Shown piece by piece: positions 26,252 to 35,263 of a DNA stretch of 64,000 nt. Where the stretch lies: the NCBI GenBank assembly GCA_023525915.1, contig CP026657.1:186001-250000 (forward strand), written 5' to 3'. The translations under genes and the position numbers were made by a program. The first letter of the stretch is position 1. Each line of letters begins with the position of its first letter. The stretch comes from Acetispira formosa (nom. nud.) (GTDB lineage: Bacteria > Desulfobacterota > Desulfarculia > Adiutricales > Adiutricaceae). A model generated the notes under the pieces. It searched no databases and was not told the origin of the DNA. It saw nothing but the letters and a program-made list of their open reading frames with translations.

Positions 26252-26506
26252 CAGGGCTCGGAAAATCAAGGGCGAGCACTTGTCCATGACTTTGATGACC
26301 TTGAATGGTTAGTGGACATACTGGCCGGTGGGCTGTCCGCTCTGGAGGGCACGGGAGAGGACGATCTGATACAGAAAGGCCTCGATAAGGGTTTCGTCCT
26401 CATGGCCCTCCTGCCAGATGTTGCCAACGGAATCATCGGTAAAGTTACCGGCGGTTATGCTGCCCTGGCGCTCGCCCTGGATGGAGAGATAGGCTGGAGT
26501 CGGCAC
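26252..26506 (-). pseudogene. hcp: Truncated hcp (T6SS tube protein) with premature stop
   Basis: A GTG start preceded by AAAGGAG opens PTPAYLSIQGERQGSITAGN and continues with DSVGNIWQEGHEDE and LQSGQPTGQYVH, the well-known N-terminal half of Hcp. A TAA (26309-26311) then interrupts, and the same frame continues PFKVIKVMDKCSPLIFRAL, which is the next Hcp segment (usually VHKP...DKSSPLL..AL). After that the similarity ends and the sequence runs into the vgrG leader. The normal protein is about 160 residues; this one stops at 65. The vgrG gene begins about 65 bases downstream of the last recognisable codon. Confidence 0.85.
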
Positions 26507-26637
26507 AGTGATGCTCCTTTTGAAAAGGCTTTTTAGAAACACTGGAAAGTCAGGTTTCACCTTTTCATAAGAGCACCAGTTGTGCCAAATTTAATATCAA
26601 TAAAATCAAGTAGTTATAATGGGTAGTTTTTCAAGTT

Positions 26638-26774
26638 TGGGCAAGATTTGGCCAAGCTTTTTTGAAATATTTTGGATTTTGGTATTGTTTTTGAGTTAAA
26701 AGGATGAAATATATTGATAAAATTGTTTGGCAAGATCTTGCCGGGAAAAATCTCTATTTGGCAAGATCTTGCCA
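26638..26774. repeat. Three GGCAAGATCTTGCC palindromes upstream of the T6SS genes
   Basis: Near-identical dyads occur at 26638-26654 (TGGGCAAGATTTGGCCA), 26728-26742 (TGGCAAGATCTTGCC) and 26759-26774 (TGGCAAGATCTTGCCA). They lie 130 to 270 bases before the hcp start. They resemble sigma-54 -24/-12 elements but the gap is six, not seven. A dimeric repressor or activator operator is the simplest reading. Confidence 0.45.
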
Positions 26775-27313
26775 GCTTTTTTTCCGGGATATTGGAAATG
26801 TTGGACAAAATGAAGGTGGAAAGTCCTGGCTGAATTGGAAAGAGAAAGGCCACTTCAATCTGACATGCGCATAGTCTGTGTCTTTTTGCCCCCGGAATGC
26901 CTTTCATAAATATTGATATATAACATGAAATGAGAACTTTTTTATCCAGGCAGCCGCCATTTGCCGCAGTGTGAATGGCAATCTTATTTTAGATGTTGGT
27001 TTTGGAATTGTATTGCTCGGAGGCTGTGAGCGAGCCGGCAGGAGCCATGTTGAATGTTCAGACTAAAAAAGTAGAGGTTTAAGCTATTTACTGTAAGCCC
27101 TCCAAAAAGTGACACCGAGAGACAAAAAGGGTTCGCTCAATAAAAAAAACTAGTTCGGGTTTACTGGCGGGAATGGGAAATCGGCCAAATTTTTCAAGTT
27201 GCGCGGGTTGCTCAATAATTTCTGAAACTCTTGCCAGTAAAACCATATGATGAAATTTCTGAAAGACCGGGAATTTAAACTTTGGTTTTCCAACCAGTCT
27301 GATTTCAAATCGT
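26775..27313. other. AT-rich spacer between the T6SS island and the polysaccharide operon
   Basis: About 540 bases with no supported gene. The minus-strand polysaccharide operon ends at 27314. A short hairpin (CTGGTTGG with CCAACCAG-like pairing around 27283-27299) may help terminate it. No tRNA or ribosomal RNA signature is seen. A 97-codon frame across 26614-26907 contains the palindromes above and has a low-complexity product, so I do not call it. Confidence 0.4.
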
Positions 27314-29980
27314 TCAAAAGGAAAAAGTCACGTTGAAGCCAACGGCATCATCGAGTTCATGGCTAAGGCCAATATAATACTGGACGCCCAATTCGACGTA
27401 GGAACGCGGGGCATGCCGGCGGTCCTCATTAAACCACTTTCTGACGGCCAGGGCCGGCCCAGTTTCCAGGCTCCAGCGTCCGCCTTTTGATATCTGTTCG
27501 CCGCCGTAGGACCAGTTGGTCCGCAGATGGGGCATTATGAGGATATTCTTATCGAAAGCCGGAGAGAAGGTTCGGCCCAGGCTCAACTCGCCGAAGGCGG
27601 TGAAGTCGCTGTGACGGGTTGAGTAGAGCATCTCACCATAAGTTTTGGCATAAAGCCAGTGGGGATCGTCGTAAGGCCGGGGCTTTTCACCCCAGGTGCG
27701 GTTGTATTCCAGACGGCCCCGGAAATCGTCGTCGTCACGGTCTCGTCCTATGGGGTAAAGGTATTCCACGCCCGCGCTGAAGTCGGGCAGCCGCCTGACC
27801 GGGTTGACTTTGGCTCCCAAAATACCGTAGACGCTGTCCTCTAAATTGGTGCGGGACTCCCAGCTTCTCTCCTGCGCGGTGATGGGATCGCTGTAGGTGC
27901 CGGAGTAACGGCTGGCGTAAGTGCCGTTCAGGCGATGATAGACCTTGCCGGGGGTGTCTGTGGGCAGGGTGAAGTTTAGGAACAGCTCATTGATGGTCAT
28001 GGCCGAGTAGTCGCCGTTATCCCGCCTGGTGCCAAAGTTGTAGGAATCGAAACCCCAGGTGCGTGAAATGTCGCTCTGGGTCTGACGGGCCTGATACAGT
28101 TCTTTTTTCAGTTCCTGGGAAGCGCGGCCGCCCTGACGGTCAACTTCGGCCGTCAGCTTGTCGATGTAGGCGGCGTGGGTGGCCAGATAGTTGTCCTTGT
28201 CTTTATTTCGCAGATAGAGGTAGGCCAGTTCCCGGTCGGCTTCAGGGTTGTCCGGCGGCTCTTGGGCCATGGCCAGCCTGGTGTAGTGAATAGCCTGCTC
28301 CAAGTGTCCGGTCCGGTCAAAGATACCGGCCGCCTGGCGGTTTCGCCAGGGCTGGCCGGGCAGGGTTTCGGCCGATAAAGCCGCATAGTGGGCGGCCTGA
28401 TCGGCCTGGTTGACATCAGCCAGATATTCAGCCATTTTGATGTAAATCTCAGAGAGGCGGTATTTCTCGGTAATAAGCCGCGCGGCCTGCTCATAGTCGC
28501 TGTATGCGGCCAGAGGCTCCTGCGCTGAACGCAATTCGGCCCGGTAAAAATAAAAATACCCGGTTTCAAGCGTCGAAAGCCGGTCCAGCCGGGGTGAGGA
28601 GGCTTCGATGTACTTCCGGGCGTAGTTGAAGTAATTAGCCTCATCATTGGTCAGCTTGTAAATTTCGGCCAGGCCCATGAACGTGTCCCGGTTTCTTTCC
28701 GGGGCTGGATCTAGCTTGAGGGCTTTTTGATAATAGCTGACGGCCGTGGCGTTACTGCCCAATTCTCCGAAGAAACCAGCCGCCTGCTTGAGTTTCCAGG
28801 GCTGATCCGAAAGCAGCCCGGCCGACTTCACCGCCAGGGACTCGGCCGTTTCGCGGTTGCCCCGCCGGGCCTGATATTCAGCCTGACGCATCAACAGGGC
28901 CGAGCGGCGGAAACGTTCTTTTATCAGCCGGGCCGCCTGGTCATAATATCCGGCCGCCTGGTCGTAAGCGCCCTTGTGCCAGGACAGCTCACCCTCATAA
29001 TAAAGCCGGACGCCTTTTTCCTCATCGCCCAGTTCCAATCCCCGGATTTGATTCAGCACGGCGGCGGCGCGGGTCACTTCGCCCCGGCCCAGCAGTTTAT
29101 CAATTTGATCGAAGTATTCATAAGCGTTCACCTGAGGTTCGGGAGCCGCCTCTTGGGCGGCAGCTTCAGCGGCGGCGGCCCGTTCTTCGGCCTCGCGGCG
29201 GGCGGCTTCTTCAGCGGCGGCCTGTTCCGCAGCCTCCAGGCGGGCAGCTTCTTCGGCGGCGGCCCGTTCTTCAGCCTCGCGGCGCTGGGCGTCCTCGGCG
29301 GCGGCTATTTCACTCAGGGATTTTCTGACGCCGGCGGCCAGGTCGTCTGACAAACCGCCAAGGGCCAGGGCCTGGTTAAAATCGGCCCTGGCTTCATCCG
29401 GCCGCTCCAGCCAGTGGCGGGCGAAGCCGCGCAAGGCGTAGGAGGTGGCGGCCGCTTCCGGGTTTTTCTCGATCTGGTGGGTGTGGAACCGTTCTTCAGC
29501 CGTATAGTCGCCGCGCTGCCTGATGGCGTTAAGAACGTCCCAGTCACTGTAAATTTCATCCAGAGTGGCGCTGGCCAAAGTTTTCTGTTCACTAGTGAGG
29601 TTATTTTGGGCCAAAGCCCTAAGCAGGGCAGCCTGAGCTTCATAACCCTCCCGAAGCCGCCAGCGGCTGACCGCCAGTTGAATGAGGGATTCTGAATCGT
29701 CAGGGTTCAGGCGCAGCAAACGGGAGTAGAGGGACGCGGCCTCCCGGTACTTTTCCTGCCGGAAATAGACCTCAGAGGCCAGCTTAAGAGTGGTCTGGTC
29801 ATTAGGATAGGTTTCCAGGATTTTGCTCAAAAGCCCTTCGGCTTTGGGGTCGTCTTTGGCCGCCAGAGCCTTTTGAGCCTGCTCCATAAGGGTTTGGTTA
29901 AAAGTATCCAGCTCTTCAGCCCACAGGGGGCCGGAAGTTAGAAAAGTCAAAATAACGCCATATAATAAAATCGAACGCAT
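27314..29980 (-). CDS. TPR outer-membrane polysaccharide export porin (NfrA/BcsC/PgaA-like)
   Basis: An 888-residue protein with a signal peptide (residues 1-21, cleaved near LWA). Tetratricopeptide repeats follow at about 30-215, an Ala/Glu coiled-coil stretch at about 225-280, more TPRs at about 285-620, and a C-terminal beta-barrel of about 250 residues ending in Phe, the Bam recognition signal. The barrel, with its WGFDSYNFGTRRDNGDYSAM and final YVELGVQYYIGLSHELDDAV segments, resembles the C-terminal domain of NfrA-type adsorption proteins and plays the role BcsC or PgaA have in cellulose or PNAG export. Last gene of the five-gene polysaccharide operon. Confidence 0.8.
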   Translation of the reverse strand: MRSILLYGVILTFLTSGPLWAEELDTFNQTLMEQAQKALAAKDDPKAEGLLSKILETYPNDQTTLKLASEVYFRQEKYREAASLYSRLLRLNPDDSESLIQLAVSRWRLREGYEAQAALLRALAQNNLTSEQKTLASATLDEIYSDWDVLNAIRQRGDYTAEERFHTHQIEKNPEAAATSYALRGFARHWLERPDEARADFNQALALGGLSDDLAAGVRKSLSEIAAAEDAQRREAEERAAAEEAARLEAAEQAAAEEAARREAEERAAAAEAAAQEAAPEPQVNAYEYFDQIDKLLGRGEVTRAAAVLNQIRGLELGDEEKGVRLYYEGELSWHKGAYDQAAGYYDQAARLIKERFRRSALLMRQAEYQARRGNRETAESLAVKSAGLLSDQPWKLKQAAGFFGELGSNATAVSYYQKALKLDPAPERNRDTFMGLAEIYKLTNDEANYFNYARKYIEASSPRLDRLSTLETGYFYFYRAELRSAQEPLAAYSDYEQAARLITEKYRLSEIYIKMAEYLADVNQADQAAHYAALSAETLPGQPWRNRQAAGIFDRTGHLEQAIHYTRLAMAQEPPDNPEADRELAYLYLRNKDKDNYLATHAAYIDKLTAEVDRQGGRASQELKKELYQARQTQSDISRTWGFDSYNFGTRRDNGDYSAMTINELFLNFTLPTDTPGKVYHRLNGTYASRYSGTYSDPITAQERSWESRTNLEDSVYGILGAKVNPVRRLPDFSAGVEYLYPIGRDRDDDDFRGRLEYNRTWGEKPRPYDDPHWLYAKTYGEMLYSTRHSDFTAFGELSLGRTFSPAFDKNILIMPHLRTNWSYGGEQISKGGRWSLETGPALAVRKWFNEDRRHAPRSYVELGVQYYIGLSHELDDAVGFNVTFSF
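29160..29300 (-). repeat. Ala/Glu coding repeat inside the TPR porin gene
   Basis: GCGGCGGCCCGTTCTTC-like units recur about every 45 bases and encode variants of EEAARREAEERAAA. The frame is kept throughout. It forms a charged coiled-coil linker and is a likely site of length variation between strains. Confidence 0.7.
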
Positions 29981-30057
29981 ACGCCCAACTTTTCATGCTT
30001 TATGATCTGTTTTAATTAAATCAATTTAGCTGCCACTGACAAAATAACAATTTATAT

Positions 30058-31305
30058 TCAGTTTGTCATCATGTTTTTGTCACGCAACAGTGCTCCCATT
30101 TCCGGCCGCAGAAGGTTCTGCGAAAAAAATGAAACTATAACATAATCAAAGCTATTGTTCTGAATATACTGTTCGGCATTCATAGGAAGGTTTTCCTGCC
30201 AGGACATGGTATGAAGCTCCCCAGCCAGCGGGGCCAGGTGACTGATAATCTGGGCGGAGTAAAAATCATGTATTATCAGTATTTTGGGGCCTTCAGGCCG
30301 AACCATGTTGATTATGCGGCTCCAGGCCGTGCCGGCGTGCCGGTAATAGCTCTGGGGATAGAGGCCATACAGGCTGCTGAAATGAACCAGGGCCTCGGGA
30401 TTGAGCAAAGTTTCGGCCGCCGGGCCTTGGTTTTGGGTGAAATTGCCGAACATATCCAGGTCTTCGTAGGCGAAATCAGTCTCGAAAGCCGGGGCAACAT
30501 AGATAAAGTCATCCAGGCCGCTGAAAGCCGGGCCGGTCTCCTTACCCAGTTCACCTATGAAAAATTGAGGCAGAACTGTAAAATCGTAATTGTCGGGGTC
30601 GCGGTAAAAACCGTTCGGGTCCAGTTTCAGGCCGAAACGGGACTCAGCGTCCGTGACGAGTTCGGAAAAGATTGCGAAAGCTCCAGGCCCACTCAGCAGA
30701 AAACTGGTTTTAGGCCGGACATGGTCGGCGGTCAGGCCCAGGGCCGCCAGGTAGGTCCGAGTGTCCAGATGATCGACTCCCTTCTGACGCAGGTTATAGA
30801 GCAGGACATCCTGAGCGGTGTTGTAATCCAGCATAAGGGGGTGGTTCAGCGGAGCACCGGCCCCATTGAAGACAATGTCCGGGGTATTTAGATAGAGCAG
30901 TTTGGCCCCGGTTTTACCGGCGGTTTCGGCCAGCATGGCCACATCTTCAGCCAGGAGGCGGGCGTTGTCCAGGTTAACAGGATACCAGCCGCCCCGGTAG
31001 AGGCGGCCATCGTCGGCCTTTATCACCGAAAAATCGTTCATCTCGGATTTGCCCAGGGTTGCCTGTAGGGCCGCATGGGCCATCCAGGCATTCTGCCGTC
31101 CGGCCAGATTCCAGGCGGCCGAATTCTGGAAACGGCGGCTGGTTTCACGAATTTTTTCCAGCGGGGAGGTCTGAGCGGGCAGGTTAACCGTCAGGCCGCC
31201 GATAATCTTTCCGCCGTTAAAGTAAAAGTTCGCCAACCCGCCGCCAATGAGCAGGGTCAGAAACATGATTGCGAAGATTTGGCATGATTTAGACAATATG
31301 TTCAT
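30058..31305 (-). CDS. AlgJ/AlgX-like SGNH-type acetylation protein
   Basis: A 415-residue protein with one N-terminal membrane helix (residues 8-29) and a periplasmic domain. Segments GRLYRGGWYPVNLDNARLLA, KLLYLNTPD, LDTRTYLAALGL and KILIIHDFYSAQIISHLAPL fit the AlgJ/AlgX/WssI group, which works with a membrane-bound O-acyltransferase to acetylate an exopolysaccharide in the periplasm. The Asp-x-His/Ser catalytic arrangement cannot be confirmed by eye; FLLSGPGAF may carry the nucleophilic serine in a degenerate form. It is encoded 12 bases after the MBOAT gene. Alternative: a non-catalytic partner that only binds polymer. Confidence 0.65.
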   Translation of the reverse strand: MNILSKSCQIFAIMFLTLLIGGGLANFYFNGGKIIGGLTVNLPAQTSPLEKIRETSRRFQNSAAWNLAGRQNAWMAHAALQATLGKSEMNDFSVIKADDGRLYRGGWYPVNLDNARLLAEDVAMLAETAGKTGAKLLYLNTPDIVFNGAGAPLNHPLMLDYNTAQDVLLYNLRQKGVDHLDTRTYLAALGLTADHVRPKTSFLLSGPGAFAIFSELVTDAESRFGLKLDPNGFYRDPDNYDFTVLPQFFIGELGKETGPAFSGLDDFIYVAPAFETDFAYEDLDMFGNFTQNQGPAAETLLNPEALVHFSSLYGLYPQSYYRHAGTAWSRIINMVRPEGPKILIIHDFYSAQIISHLAPLAGELHTMSWQENLPMNAEQYIQNNSFDYVIVSFFSQNLLRPEMGALLRDKNMMTN

Positions 31306-31317
31306 GAGTAAACCCGC

Positions 31318-32787
31318 TCAAAAAATAAAAGGTAAAGGCACAGGCCCGGTCCGGCTGAGATAGACCAGACTGAGGAAAAACAGTCCGGTCGCCGCGGTCA
31401 GATAGCCGACGGCCAGAGGGTATCGGACGGTTCCGGCCCCAGGGGCGGCCAGCCGCTTTAAGGGCCAGCCCCCGATAGGGGTAGAGAGCAACAGGCCCAG
31501 CAGAAACGGCAGCCAGTTCTCCCGGACCAGGATTACAGCCAGTTGGCTGTAAAAGCCGTTACTGGTCAGGCCCAGGAGATTGCCGTAATAGTTCAGGCTG
31601 TCGCCCAGGGAGTGGCTGCGGAACAGAACCCAGCTCAGGCACACGGTCAAGAGCAGATAAACCCGCCAGCCGGGACCGCTGATGCCCCGATGCGGCAGCC
31701 GGGTGATCCACTCGAAAACATAGAAAATGAAAAACCACAGGCCCCAGAGGAAATAAGTCCAGCTTAATCCGTGCCACAGGCCGATGAGGCTCCACATAAT
31801 CAAAAGGTTCCTGACAATCATATTCCGCTGGACCATGCCGCCCCGGCGGCGGACCGTTTGGGGCCGTGACCCGCCCAGAGCGATGTAGACATATGAATAG
31901 AACCAACGGAAAAGCGAGATGTGCCAGCGCCGCCAGAAGTCGGTGACTGTCAGGGCGGCGTATGGGTAGCGGAAGTTTTCCTTGATGGTGAAGCCGAACA
32001 TCCCGCCCAGGCCGATGGCCATGTCCGCATAGGCTGAAAAGCTCAGGTAGATTTTCAGGCTGAAAGCCAGAAGCCCCAGCCAGGCCAGCGTGACCGGCAC
32101 GTCGTAAAGTCTGCTGCCGGCGGCCGACATGTTGAAAATGTGTTCGGCCACCAGCCCGACGGGTCCGGCCACCAGAACCAGCTTAGCCAGGCCGGTTACG
32201 AACCGGAGGCCGCCCAGGCCTGTTTTTTCCAGGCTGAACTTGCGGCCGCGAATCTGGGCGGCCATATCAGCGTAGCGAAGAACAGGGCCGGCCAGGACAG
32301 TGGGAAACAGGGCGATGTACAGCCCGACGTTAAGGATGTTCCGGTCAGGCGCGGCTTTGCCCCGGGCCACGTCGAAGACGTAGGCCATGGCTTGGAGAGT
32401 GAAGAAAGCCATTCCCAGGGGAGCCGGGGGCCAGTTGAGCAGATAGGCCGGGACGGCCAGGCCGGTCTGGGCGCTTAATTCCGTGGCCAAAGCCGGTCCG
32501 TGGCGGACCAGAAGCAATAAGCCCGCGTTAAGGGCCACGGTCAGGGCGATGACCCTTTTCCGCTGACTGACCGTCTGGACGCCGGTCAGTCGCAGCCCCA
32601 GGCTGTAATTGATTAAAATCAAGCACAGCATCGGGATGAGATGGAGGGGTTCACCCCAGGCGTAAAACACCAGGCTGATGAGGAGCAGACATAAATTTTG
32701 CGCGCGGCGGGAAAAGCCGCACGCAAAATATAACAGCAGAGCCGCCGGTAGAAAATATCCGATGAAAAACAGGTCGGAAAAGTTCAC
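31318..32787 (-). CDS. MBOAT-family O-acyltransferase (AlgI/WssH-like)
   Basis: A 489-residue polytopic membrane protein. The family hallmarks are FRYPYAALTVTDFWRRWHIS, then YVYIALGGSR and SLIGLWHGLSWTYFLWGLW, in which the histidine of LWHG is the catalytic residue. AlgI-type enzymes move acetyl groups across the inner membrane to modify alginate or cellulose. Position between the synthase gene and the AlgJ-like gene supports acetylation of the operon's polymer. Confidence 0.92.
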   Translation of the reverse strand: MNFSDLFFIGYFLPAALLLYFACGFSRRAQNLCLLLISLVFYAWGEPLHLIPMLCLILINYSLGLRLTGVQTVSQRKRVIALTVALNAGLLLLVRHGPALATELSAQTGLAVPAYLLNWPPAPLGMAFFTLQAMAYVFDVARGKAAPDRNILNVGLYIALFPTVLAGPVLRYADMAAQIRGRKFSLEKTGLGGLRFVTGLAKLVLVAGPVGLVAEHIFNMSAAGSRLYDVPVTLAWLGLLAFSLKIYLSFSAYADMAIGLGGMFGFTIKENFRYPYAALTVTDFWRRWHISLFRWFYSYVYIALGGSRPQTVRRRGGMVQRNMIVRNLLIMWSLIGLWHGLSWTYFLWGLWFFIFYVFEWITRLPHRGISGPGWRVYLLLTVCLSWVLFRSHSLGDSLNYYGNLLGLTSNGFYSQLAVILVRENWLPFLLGLLLSTPIGGWPLKRLAAPGAGTVRYPLAVGYLTAATGLFFLSLVYLSRTGPVPLPFIF

Positions 32788-32799
32788 GGCAACAACTCC

Positions 32800-35238
32800 T
32801 TAGGCTCTGCCCACAGCTGGGGCGGCCATTAACCGATTGATGACCGAAGGCCCGTAAACCTTCTGGTCGCGGCCCGCTTCATTTGCCGCGGGCAGCGGGA
32901 TTTCCATAAAAGCCCGTCTGGCCTCAGGATCGATCGGCAGAGGCTTGGCCGCGTCGGCACATTTGGCCAGCACGGTCACATAAGCTTCCTTGTTGGTCCA
33001 GTCGGCCCAGTTGAGCACTTTATACAGATTCTCGCTTCGGGTGGCCAGATGCTCTTCGGGCGCGGCCAGAATAAGTTCCACTCCGGGCTCGATGGTTACC
33101 CTGGCTGTGTCCCGGGGTCCTAAATTCAGGGGCGGGGACATTCTCACGTAATGATAACTGAAATCGTTCAAGGCCACAACTTGGCCGCTGTCCAGCAAAC
33201 CGTCGACGATCCGCATGACCCTGGGCAGTTTGCGGGACATGAAGCTGGTCGGGGCCGCCAGGCGCTTGTCGAGGTTGACCTTAATGTCTTCGATGACCGG
33301 CAGGGTCTCGTTCATGGCTTCCGGCAGGGTCGGGTTGCGTTCATAAATCATCTGGCGATAATTGCTGAGACTGTCTTCATCCATGTGTTCCAGCTTGAAG
33401 CTGTAAACCCACTGGCCGTTCTGGTTGGCCTTGACCTGAATCAGCGAGCAATCCATTTCGGCCCGATAATCCCGGTCAGCCAGTCTTATGGCCACTAAAC
33501 CGGTGGGGACGATATGGGCCGGGTAATCCAGGACCACCGACATGCCGCCTTCGGAAAGGTCAACTGTGGTTCCCTGAAAGGTGTAGCCGCCGGAGTCGAT
33601 CTCCGCCGGGAGTTTCGCGTAAAAGCGATAGGAATAGCGGTCGTTGGTCCGCCCCAGCATGAAGAACACGGCCAACAAAAGGCTCTTGGCGTTGACCATC
33701 AGCCAGAAGAGGATGACGACGTTATACATGGACCGGTTCTGGATTATGTCCAGAAGGCACAGAGCTATGCCGGCCACTGACAGGCCTAGAAGTATGATGT
33801 GCGGCAGGGCCAGCATGCGGTTGGCGCTGGTGTTGCGCTGGTGGCTCTTGTCGGTCACCTTGAAGCGCTTGAGGCGTACGCCGACCAGATCCAGCAGAAT
33901 GGGCACCACCAGAAAGGGGAACATTATGGTATCCACGGTGTTGCTCCAATGGGCCGTTCTGGTTTTGGACGATATCCGGGACATGGCTAAATTGTGCAGC
34001 AGAAACTGGGGCAGCCAGAAGGCCATCAGTTCCCCCAGGGAACACTCCACTATGTAGACCCCGAACAGGGCCACCAGAATTGGCGAAATAATGAAGATGA
34101 ACCGGCAGAAAAAGGTCAGCCAGTAAAGAAGCGTGCACAGGTAATTGATCCGCCTGGCAAGAGGAATGCCCGGAATGAACAGGGGCTTGATGTTATGGAA
34201 AGTTTGCATGCAGCCCCGGCCCCAGCGTTCCCTCTGGACAATGAGGTTGGCCACCGCCGGAGGATTGAGCCCGTTGGCCAGGCAGATGTCCAGGGCATAG
34301 GTGGTCCAGCCGGCGCTCTGGATTTTGATCCCGGTTTCAAAGTCTTCGGTGATGGTATCGGTGGCGAAATAGCCCACCTCTTCCAGTGCGGCGCGGGCGA
34401 TTATCATGTTGGAGCCGCACAAAAGGGCCGCGTTGTTGCGGTTGCGGGAGACATTGATTTCCCGGAAGAAGAAAATCTGCTCGTTGGGCACCCGCTCCTC
34501 GGCATAGAGATTATACTGAAATAGATCTGGATTGTAAAAATTCTGCGGAGTCTGAACAAAGCCGATCTTGTATTCGGGATCGATTTCGTGAGCCGCTCTG
34601 GCCACCCACCGGCCTTCCGCGTTTTTCTTGACCTTGGGCAGAAAAAAGAAGGGCACGATTTCAGTCAGAAACTCTTTGCGGGGAACCATGTCCGAATCCA
34701 GAAAGGCCACCAGGGGAGCGTGAGTCTGGGCCAGGGCGTTATTCATGTTGCCGGCCTTGGCATGTTTAGGCTCGGCCATGCCGATGTAATTGGCTCCGAG
34801 TTTGGCGGCCAGCTCACGCATTTCCCGGCGGTTGCCGTCGTCGCAGAGGTGGACGTGGATCTTGCTTTTATCGGGGTAGTCAAGATAACGGCAGGCGTTG
34901 ACCGTGTTGTATATGAGATTGACATCCTCGTCATGGGTGGCGATGAGAATGTCCACATCTGGATACCACGATAGAGGGATGTCCGGCTTTTCCAGCGGCA
35001 GGGGACGAATCTGGCCGAGGTAGTTGGACACCTCCTCCACACCGGAGATGAGTTCGCAGGCATAGAGCAAGAGGCCCAGGCAGATGGCCAGCGGTCCGTA
35101 ACTCAACGGCAGAGTGAAACCGACCCGCCACACCAAATAGACGGTAATGGCCGAAACGGTCATATAGCCCAGCAACTTGTTGCCGGTGCTTATACGGGTG
35201 GCCGCGTTGACGATTCTATCTTTGGTCATATCAGTCAT
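32800..35238 (-). CDS. Cellulose-synthase-like GT2 glycosyltransferase with C-terminal PilZ domain
   Basis: An 812-residue inner-membrane synthase of the BcsA type. Two N-terminal helices precede the GT2 domain with DDG (133-135), DSD (181-183), TED (297-299) and QRERW (335-339), all the residues of a processive beta-glycosyltransferase. Five or more helices follow, then a PilZ domain with R534xxxR538 and DLSEGG (560-565), the complete cyclic di-GMP-binding signature. It should therefore polymerise UDP-sugar and extrude the chain only when cyclic di-GMP is bound. No BcsB or BcsZ gene accompanies it, so the polymer need not be plain cellulose. It lies 25 bases after the CotH-like gene. Confidence 0.9.
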   Translation of the reverse strand: MTDMTKDRIVNAATRISTGNKLLGYMTVSAITVYLVWRVGFTLPLSYGPLAICLGLLLYACELISGVEEVSNYLGQIRPLPLEKPDIPLSWYPDVDILIATHDEDVNLIYNTVNACRYLDYPDKSKIHVHLCDDGNRREMRELAAKLGANYIGMAEPKHAKAGNMNNALAQTHAPLVAFLDSDMVPRKEFLTEIVPFFFLPKVKKNAEGRWVARAAHEIDPEYKIGFVQTPQNFYNPDLFQYNLYAEERVPNEQIFFFREINVSRNRNNAALLCGSNMIIARAALEEVGYFATDTITEDFETGIKIQSAGWTTYALDICLANGLNPPAVANLIVQRERWGRGCMQTFHNIKPLFIPGIPLARRINYLCTLLYWLTFFCRFIFIISPILVALFGVYIVECSLGELMAFWLPQFLLHNLAMSRISSKTRTAHWSNTVDTIMFPFLVVPILLDLVGVRLKRFKVTDKSHQRNTSANRMLALPHIILLGLSVAGIALCLLDIIQNRSMYNVVILFWLMVNAKSLLLAVFFMLGRTNDRYSYRFYAKLPAEIDSGGYTFQGTTVDLSEGGMSVVLDYPAHIVPTGLVAIRLADRDYRAEMDCSLIQVKANQNGQWVYSFKLEHMDEDSLSNYRQMIYERNPTLPEAMNETLPVIEDIKVNLDKRLAAPTSFMSRKLPRVMRIVDGLLDSGQVVALNDFSYHYVRMSPPLNLGPRDTARVTIEPGVELILAAPEEHLATRSENLYKVLNWADWTNKEAYVTVLAKCADAAKPLPIDPEARRAFMEIPLPAANEAGRDQKVYGPSVINRLMAAPAVGRA

Positions 35239-35263
35239 TCATCCTTATTAATAACGGAGGTAG

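Noticed and set aside
26614-26907. A 97-codon minus-strand frame in the T6SS upstream region.
   Set aside because: It overlaps the three palindromes, has repetitive low-complexity content and no ribosome-binding site.
27220-27240. TTACTGGCAAGAGTTTCAG on the minus strand as another sigma-54 promoter.
   Set aside because: The -12 element would be TCAG instead of TTGC, and it points away from any gene start.
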